64,000 bases of DNA from Brachyhypopomus gauderio (lineage: Eukaryota > Chordata > Actinopteri > Gymnotiformes > Hypopomidae): positions 4,910,368 through 4,974,367 of the forward strand of contig NC_135211.1 in the NCBI RefSeq assembly GCF_052324685.1, given 5' to 3'. This document shows positions 58,079-64,000 of this stretch, piece after piece. Below the pieces are notes generated by a model. That model was not told the origin of the DNA. It was given only the letters and a program-made list of their open reading frames with translations, and did not search any database. Position 1 is the stretch's first letter; every line of letters starts with the position of its first letter. Both the position numbers and the translations under genes were made by a program.

Positions 58079-59047
58079 GTTAAAGGCCAGAAAAGGCGTG
58101 ACACAGGCGGACACTGCTCCCGACTCTGGCAAGTACGCAACAAAGCGGAAAGACTTCCGTTGTTTGAAGGGTGAACCGAGTGAACCAAGCGGTGTCTGTT
58201 TTGTCCGACTGATCTGAGAAGTTGGGACGTGCCGGAGTAAATACAGCTGAGCTGCTGGTGGAAGCGAGAACGTGAGAGACTCTGCTGCTGGTGCTGTCTG
58301 TGCACGAGAAGCGCACTGATTAAAAGGAAGGGTGAGGACGCTCACCTTTCCCAAAGCTAAGTGCAACCCCCTACCTTTTTAGAAGAATTTTAACCTTCTG
58401 CCATCCACCAGTCGTAGTTTTAGGGCAGTACATTTTAATCGTTTTAGTTTGTTGGAGTCCGTTGCTATAAATACTGAAGTTGCTTTCTATTAGGCTGGGT
58501 ACTGCTATAGGTTTATTTCATTATTTGATTTTTGGTTGTGTAAGGGATTTGGATTTGTTTGGTTTGATTTATTTTGGGGTTTATAATTTGGAGGGTTTGC
58601 TGTGGTGTTTTAAGTAGTTTTTTTTCCAGTGCTAGCCTATTGGGGAACATTTTGTTTGGCTAAAATATTCTATATTCTTTGGGCTCCATTTTTGTGTTGC
58701 GTCTTTGTGGGTTTTTGTTTCTTTGTTACAATTTCAGTTATTTTGAGTGGTGACTGCGTTTTGTTTTTGTTCTGTCCTTGTCTGCAGCATTACTATCCAG
58801 AACACAAAGTGGACTGTTGCGTGTCCCTCCTTGAACTGGCTGCCGAGGTTCTGGACTGGGACTGGGTGCACTTGGAGTTGATGGATTTTTTTTTTTATAT
58901 ATAAAATTCTTTTGTTGAATAAATATATTGTGCAAATTCCCATCTTCTCTCTGCATTTGTCAACTTGCGACTCCCCAAGGTGTAGTGGTTGGGATTGGGC
59001 TAAGGGAAATATAAAATGTTGCCCTTTGTCGGGAAAGGCCGTGACAT
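58079..59047. mobile_element. LTR-like repeat (copy 2)
   Basis: Counterpart of 23515-24470, with a 28-bp extra segment (GGAAGGGTGAGGACGCTCAC...) near 58326. No target duplication was found. Confidence 0.35.
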
Positions 59048-59191
59048 TAGTAGTAAATAGTTCTTAGTTCTTTTCTCTGGCTGTTTGCCTAATGTCGCTC
59101 CTCAGTCATTTTGGACTCCTCAGTTTTTACATTGTATTTGATAATTGCCAGTGTTTGCTTTGAAAGTGAGTGTGCTGGTTGTGTTCTCCAG

Positions 59192-60798
59192 AGATCTGCA
59201 CAATGCATTTATCACACTGTTCACGCTGCTCACCATGACTCACTGGTGTGTCCTGCTGTCAGAAGTACAAAGGGTTCCAGAGCTGGACAGCATCACCTGC
59301 AGCATTTACATCGTTCTGTGGATTTGTATTCGCTCCTTCATATTCCTGAACATTGTAATTGGCATTTTTGGTAGCTTACACTACAAGTCATTAGTTGTGC
59401 TGAATGAAATATGCAGATGGTAAAGTAGTGCAAGGGCAGAAGAATTCATTCATTGTCATTTAATGAACAATATTAATAAGCCAAATCCATGTTGCATACC
59501 CACACATGAAAATACATTCGGTTCTGTAAGGAGCGAACTCTCAAGTGCAACAACAAATTGAAATGCAGGTGAGTAGTTCTTTCATGCTGTAGTTTTTTTA
59601 CTTAAACAATTTGCTCAGACAATCTTTATGGATGCAAATAGACAAATTAATAGCCAAGTTTTGTTTGTTTTTTGTTCTGATTTTAGCAGATTAAGCCAGT
59701 CTCTAGTTAGTGGGTAAGTAATGGTCCCACATAGATGGGAAGCAAAACCTGTAACATTTGTGACTGTAATATGTGCTGGAAAAACCACAAAAGGATCTAT
59801 ATGCAGCGTAGTGCTTCTTTATTCTCCAGACACAATCTACTGTAGCTAGCAGCACAAGACACACACAAAACACACAGTACAAAAAGAAGCGAACACGGGG
59901 CAGCAGGGTCGGGACAGCATGGTCCATACAGTCCAGAGTCCGTTACAAATCCAGGGGTCGGGCTGAGAATGAGGTGTAAGGGAGAAGCAAAGGTCACAAC
60001 ACCGGTAGGCAAAAACGAGCAAGGAACGCTCACTATGCAACGTCAGAGGCAAAACTTCACAATGTAAAGTGGTGAGTGAGTAGTGTAAGAAAGGTGGAGG
60101 AGGGTGGGGACACACAGGGACAGGTGGAGGTCATTAGTATTCAGGAGATTGGACATGCATGTTTCGAGAAGTTGAGACCCTGGCGCTGTGACTTCAGAAG
60201 AGCGGGAGGCTTGTGTAGCTTCACTCCTTCCTTACAGTCACTTGTGTAGAATAAGTGAAGGGTGTGTGCAGATGTGTGTGGGCGTCTCCCTTGGGCTACA
60301 GGGCTGGCATACCATGACAAGCCCTAGTCCAAAATACAATGTACAACTTTTTGGTTACTATATAGGTATTTTTTGGTTACTGCATTTTGCTCTTTGTCCA
60401 GACTTCCTACTACACTTGAGGAGGATGAGGAGTCTATTTCCACCCAGGAGGCTCCACTGTATATGAAGAAGATATTTTAGACTGGGAGACGTATGTGGAG
60501 GAAAACATGCAGGCGATGCAGCTCCAGATGGAGGACGAGAAGGTGCTGTGGCCCAAGGAGCTTCTCCTACGTTACTTTGTGCTGATGAACAGACTCCAGG
60601 ACATCCTGGATACCAGGATGCATCTGCAGAACCTACCAGGTAAACCTATTAGGTGGTTTACAGCACTGAAGGTGAAAGCTAGTGTTTGAGTGAGTGAATG
60701 ACTTTTTTGTCTCTTGTCTTCCAGCTCAGCTGTTGCTTAACCTCCAAGATTCCAGTTACACTCCAGAGTCACTCCAGTCTCCAGTTAAAGCAGAATGA
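59192..60798 (+). pseudogene. catsper2: CatSper2 3' gene fragment, uninterrupted (copy 2)
   Basis: Pore exon 59192-59370, penultimate exon about 60402-60639, last exon 60725-60798. The C-terminal block reads continuously here: DILDWETYVEENMQAMQLQ, then [20 protein letters not shown] and QLLLNLQDSS to the stop. It has the T-M-T-H-W pore loop, lacking the usual Asp. The acidic stretch before it (LEEDEESISTQEAPLY) lies in a different frame from DILDWE, implying a 1-2-nt frameshift near 60455 shared with copy 1, unless the upstream part is non-coding. Exons upstream of the pore are absent, so it is a gene fragment even though not interrupted. Confidence 0.82.
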
Positions 60799-61616
60799 AT
60801 AAAATATGCTTACATTATGTTGCATTGTGTTATCTTACTGGTCCAGTATGGTGACAAACTCCATTTACACTTAATTCACTGTATGTGGTTTATGGACTGT
60901 GTGATGAGGCTGGCATTCAGACCACCATATGATCTGACTTACACAAATGATAATTCATGAGGATTCCTAGAAGCTGACTGCAGCCAGCATCCAAGTTATT
61001 TTAAAGGCTGTTAATTGTACTAAAGATGGTCTGTTTGCCTGTTGAGTGGGCATGTGATTCTGACTTCATGTGCATCTGTCGGAATAAGTTAATTTAACAT
61101 GGATTACAGAAATTAGAACCTCAAAAAAGAGCTTATGATGGCTCTAGCACTTGTATGAATACAGAAACAGACCACTGGAGAATTATCTAAAGTTTAAAAG
61201 AAAAAAAGATTTATTAGCATTGTGCTCCACACACCTTGTACCTTCTGAAGACATTTCCATGGTACCAGATCTAGACTTTTTTTAGCTTGATGGTTAAATT
61301 ATTACAATAATTCATTTTTATTGTTAGATAATTAAAATAGATTTAAAATATTTAGAATTAAGTGATCATTTAGCCCTGCATGCCATCCATACTCCACCTA
61401 GTGGTAAATAACGGGATGGCCCCCAGTGAAACGTTACTGTCCTTGAGCTAAGGAAAATTAACAAAACATTTACAGTAGTTTTATTATTAGTGGTGGGAGT
61501 AGCATTAGTATTATGTTGAATGTATACCCATGATATTTTAAATAAATATAGCAGTTTTGGTCATAATTAAAATGTAAAAATAATAGGTATAAACCATTCA
61601 TGTAATTCATTATCAT
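60799..61616. other. 3' flank of catsper2 fragment (copy 2)
   Basis: Same as 27995-28822; AT-rich, no gene. Confidence 0.45.
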
Positions 61617-62067
61617 TGTCGTGGAAATTTCTGAAATATACGAGGACTCAGGCGTCGTTAAAAGAGAAATTTATTAATAGACAAAATAAGCATGAAAGTT
61701 CAGTCTAGAACAGAAGCTGAGAGGAGAGAGAACCGTCCCCCTCCTTTATACCGTTTAGTAGGCGGGGTTCTTATCACATGTTTACAGTACATTTGGGCAC
61801 ACTGAGAACACAAGGCAGAATGCACAGTAGACAGTTTTTGCCTTACATGTGCATTCTCTCCTGACAGTAGTTTTCATGTTTTAGTATAAGCAGCAGCTTA
61901 TAGAAACAGCTGATGGGTCCGCGGGTCAAGGCAGATAAGAGTGTTTTCTACCTCTGCACATTCCTTTAACATAGGTCATAATACACACATACACATGAGC
62001 ACATGATTTCATACTGAATCACACTTCACAATTCTCTTGTAATCAGTGTAACACAATTTCCATCACA
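61617..62067 (-). mobile_element. Solo LTR, retrovirus-like, reverse orientation (copy 2)
   Basis: Counterpart of 28823-29272, flanked by ATCAT (61612-61616 and 62068-62072). Confidence 0.88.
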
Positions 62068-62106
62068 ATCATATACACTATATAATATAGTATAATATAG
62101 TATATA

Positions 62107-62554
62107 CACTCACCGGCCACGTTATTAGGCACACCTTGCTAGCGTCAGGAATGGCAATCACGCCCGTGACCGCCAGAGGGCGCCATCGCCGGAATATTGA
62201 CAAGAACACCTGACTCTAATTTACTATTCACCACACCCTACTTAAGGACTCTGTTCACAAGTCGCCAGTGCGAAGTATTGCCTCTCTGAGTGTCTTTACC
62301 AAGCTGTGATCCTGTGTATTTCTCTGATTGATGTTCTGGTTTCTGATCCTTGCTCTGTGTTTTTGATCCTCCTGCCTGTTTGGCCCTTTTGTTACCTTTG
62401 TCTGCTGCTCTTAGTCTTCTCTGGTTTTTGACTCTCCCGTTTTTGTCTTGCACTTTTGTGCTCCTGCCTGTCTACCCTTTGGGGTCGTCCCCTTTTGGGA
62501 CTTCAGTTCATTGTTTTTCTATATTAAAATTCAACATCTTTACACCTGCTAATG
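62107..62554 (+). mobile_element. Tc1-like end plus truncated solo LTR at the duplication edge
   Basis: CACTCACCGGCCACGTTATT and GCTAG, then the LTR from 62143 (CGTCAGGAATGG). It is cut at 62554 (CCTGCTAATG), where copy 1 continues GATCCTTCTC but copy 2 continues CAGGGTTGCC. Confidence 0.85.
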
Positions 62555-62743
62555 CAGGGTTGCCAACTCTCACGCATTGAGCGTGAGACACACGCATTTG
62601 ACCGTTCTCAAACACACGCTCTCACGCCACACTTCCGATATCTCACGCCGAAAAAAAATATCCAGTTTATTTACCTCAGATCCACATATATGATTCAATA
62701 CGTTACTAGTTCGCTAGCTCTGGCGCCATCCACCGGCGATATA
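62555..62743. mobile_element. Unclassified repeat with CTCACGC motifs
   Basis: Starts CAGGGTTGCCAACTCTCACG and has several CTCACGC/GCGTGAG motifs. It looks like one end of an interspersed fish repeat; no partner end was found. Confidence 0.4.
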
Positions 62744-63200
62744 CAGGGTTCCCACACCTTGGTTAACATAAAATTCAAGGACCTTTCAATGACTTTCCAG
62801 GACCAACTTCCTCAAATTCAAGGACTGCACCTGCCAGCATTTACCTACTCTTACCCCTGAATATGTTATCAAAAAACGATGTTAATACAACGCAAATTCA
62901 AAAGACTGAATGTCATTTCAAGCCATGCATCCTGAAATTTTCTGTGCATGACTGGCAATTTAGCAATGCACATCTGAGATGACGACATTCACATAAAATG
63001 GCTATAGTTGTTGAAGGATCAACAACTACCTACAGGAAACACTTGCTTTCGGTGCTGAACAAACAAACAAATTTCTCTACAGGAGAATGACCAAACTTTG
63101 CCAAGTAAAAGTCAGCATAGGCCCTGTAGAATCAATGTAATTTTAAATGAACTTGTGCTGGCAAAATAATGACACGTTGACAGTAGACAAATAATAATAA
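62744..63200. mobile_element. hAT-like terminus and following sequence
   Basis: CAGGGTTCCCACACCTTGG followed by AAATTCAAGGACCTTTCAA and ACTTTCCAGGACC is a terminus common to fish hAT elements. The other end is not identified, so the extent is uncertain. Confidence 0.4.
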
Positions 63201-63259
63201 TAATAACAATAATACACATATGCATATACACATACAGTACATACATAAAACAGAGGAGC

Positions 63260-64000
63260 AAAGCCATATAATGAGATTAGAACTATAGATTTCTAGAGAA
63301 ATCTGGCGTGAGATGATTCTAGCATAGTTTTAAATCTACTTAATAAAGAATAATATTCATTCATAAAGAGAACAGCCTTTTAACCACTCCACTTATGGTA
63401 GTGAATTTATGGAATCAGAGAAATTCGAACTGAAGTATAATGGTATCAAAAGAAAGAAGTTTGAGATTAATCCAGTTTCTAGTGTCCATGCAAAAACTTT
63501 GTAAAGATTGAGATGGAAAAACAAATGCTCCTGGGATTCATCTTCTGACTTAAAAAAGGTCCATTAATCCACATCAAGTTTAACTCTTCTTTCAAGAAAC
63601 ATGGCTACAGGATATATCTTATTTATTATTTTGAAATGAGTCTCTTTTACTTTAGAAGACATGAGCCATTTGACAAGCCTTTGTGGTTTTATAATTTGTA
63701 TTAGGATGTTTCTTGAAAGAATATCTATTATATCTTTTGTCTCATACCATCAGTGATAATCTTGTTATTACACTTGAACTCAACAGTCATTCACTTTTAA
63801 CATGGGCATCGAAACAGTCAACTCTGAATATAAAATGTTAAAGGAATCACTTTGCAGACTTTCTTTAAATCTTTATAACAACTCATATCAGATCATATTT
63901 TTTCAACAAAGGATGAGAAATTTAAAACATCATGGCAATCTTTTTCATAGCAATCTTTTGTAAATATTGACTTCCTTACCAACTGTGCCCTATTATTCTG
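63260..64000 (-). mobile_element. L1/Tx1-type LINE, zinc-binding C-terminal part, degenerate
   Basis: The minus strand reads KETHFKIINKIYPVAMFLER, KLDVD, a stop, then FFKSEDESQEHLFFHLNLYK. This is the RT zinc-binding (zf-RVT) region of L1-clade LINEs, where the usual Cys residues are lost. Several stops and frame breaks. It runs off the right edge of the window. Confidence 0.65.

Larger units (their letters stand above)
31672..62554 (+). repeat. Large direct duplication, copy 2
   Basis: Second copy of the unit at 1-29738. The offset is 31671 bp at the left end and 32816 bp at the right end because of net indels. Homology to copy 1 stops abruptly at 62554, about 410 bp into a solo LTR that is complete in copy 1; the following sequence is unrelated. 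Copy-specific content is a hAT with 8-bp target duplication, a 2.47-kb gene-bearing segment (45071-47537), a 0.3-kb segment at 41822-42133, and the protease and PHD exons at 38979-40010. Confidence 0.95.

Noticed and set aside
1-64000. Search by eye for tRNA, rRNA, CRISPR, bacterial operons or plasmid features
   Set aside because: None seen; regularly spaced repeats here are transposon tails and microsatellites, and gene structure is intron-bearing eukaryotic.

Overview
The window is animal nuclear DNA, most likely from a ray-finned (teleost) fish. It has split genes with GT-AG introns, very many transposable elements of kinds typical of fish genomes (L2/CR1-like, RTE and L1-type LINEs, hAT, PIF/Harbinger, Tc1-like, TTAA-flanked elements, solo LTRs), a CatSper2 fragment and a USP37-type deubiquitinase. 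I see no bacterial features, CRISPR array or rRNA. The species cannot be named from the sequence.

The dominant structure is a very large direct duplication. Positions 1-29738 (copy 1, left edge outside the window) are repeated as 31672-62554 (copy 2), with about 1% or less substitution where I compared them but many large indels. Between them (29739-31671) lies the rest of a solo LTR, a Tc1-like remnant, LINE tails and the upstream part of an RTE LINE. After 62554 the sequence is unrelated to copy 1 and holds hAT-like and L1-type debris. This may be a real tandem segmental duplication or two haplotypes joined by an assembler; the sequence alone cannot decide.

Order within each unit: (1) an intron-containing gene joining a Gypsy/Ginger-type integrase, an Ulp1/SENP-type C48 cysteine protease and a C-terminal PHD-like finger; (2) a conserved unidentified exon-like block; (3) a TTAA-flanked foldback element with a nested hAT; (4) in copy 2 only, a complete seven-exon gene for an unrecognised one-TM protein; (5) CR1/L2-like LINE 3' ends; (6) a partial USP gene lacking the catalytic Cys; (7) a full USP37-like gene of 15 predicted exons and 492 aa with Cys and His boxes; (8) the 3' exons of catsper2; (9) two solo LTRs, one inside a Tc1-like element.

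The copies have decayed in different places. Copy 1 keeps the two integrase-core exons but has lost the protease Asp and Cys exons and the PHD exons; copy 2 has lost the integrase-core exons but keeps an open protease-PHD half. Copy 1 has an L2 LINE inside a catsper2 exon and lacks the TM gene; copy 2 has neither defect. Copy 1 gained a 2.7-kb Harbinger element and copy 2 a 1.2-kb hAT. The best candidate for something new is the integrase-SUMO-protease-PHD gene, followed by the copy-2-only TM gene and the four-fold USP locus.
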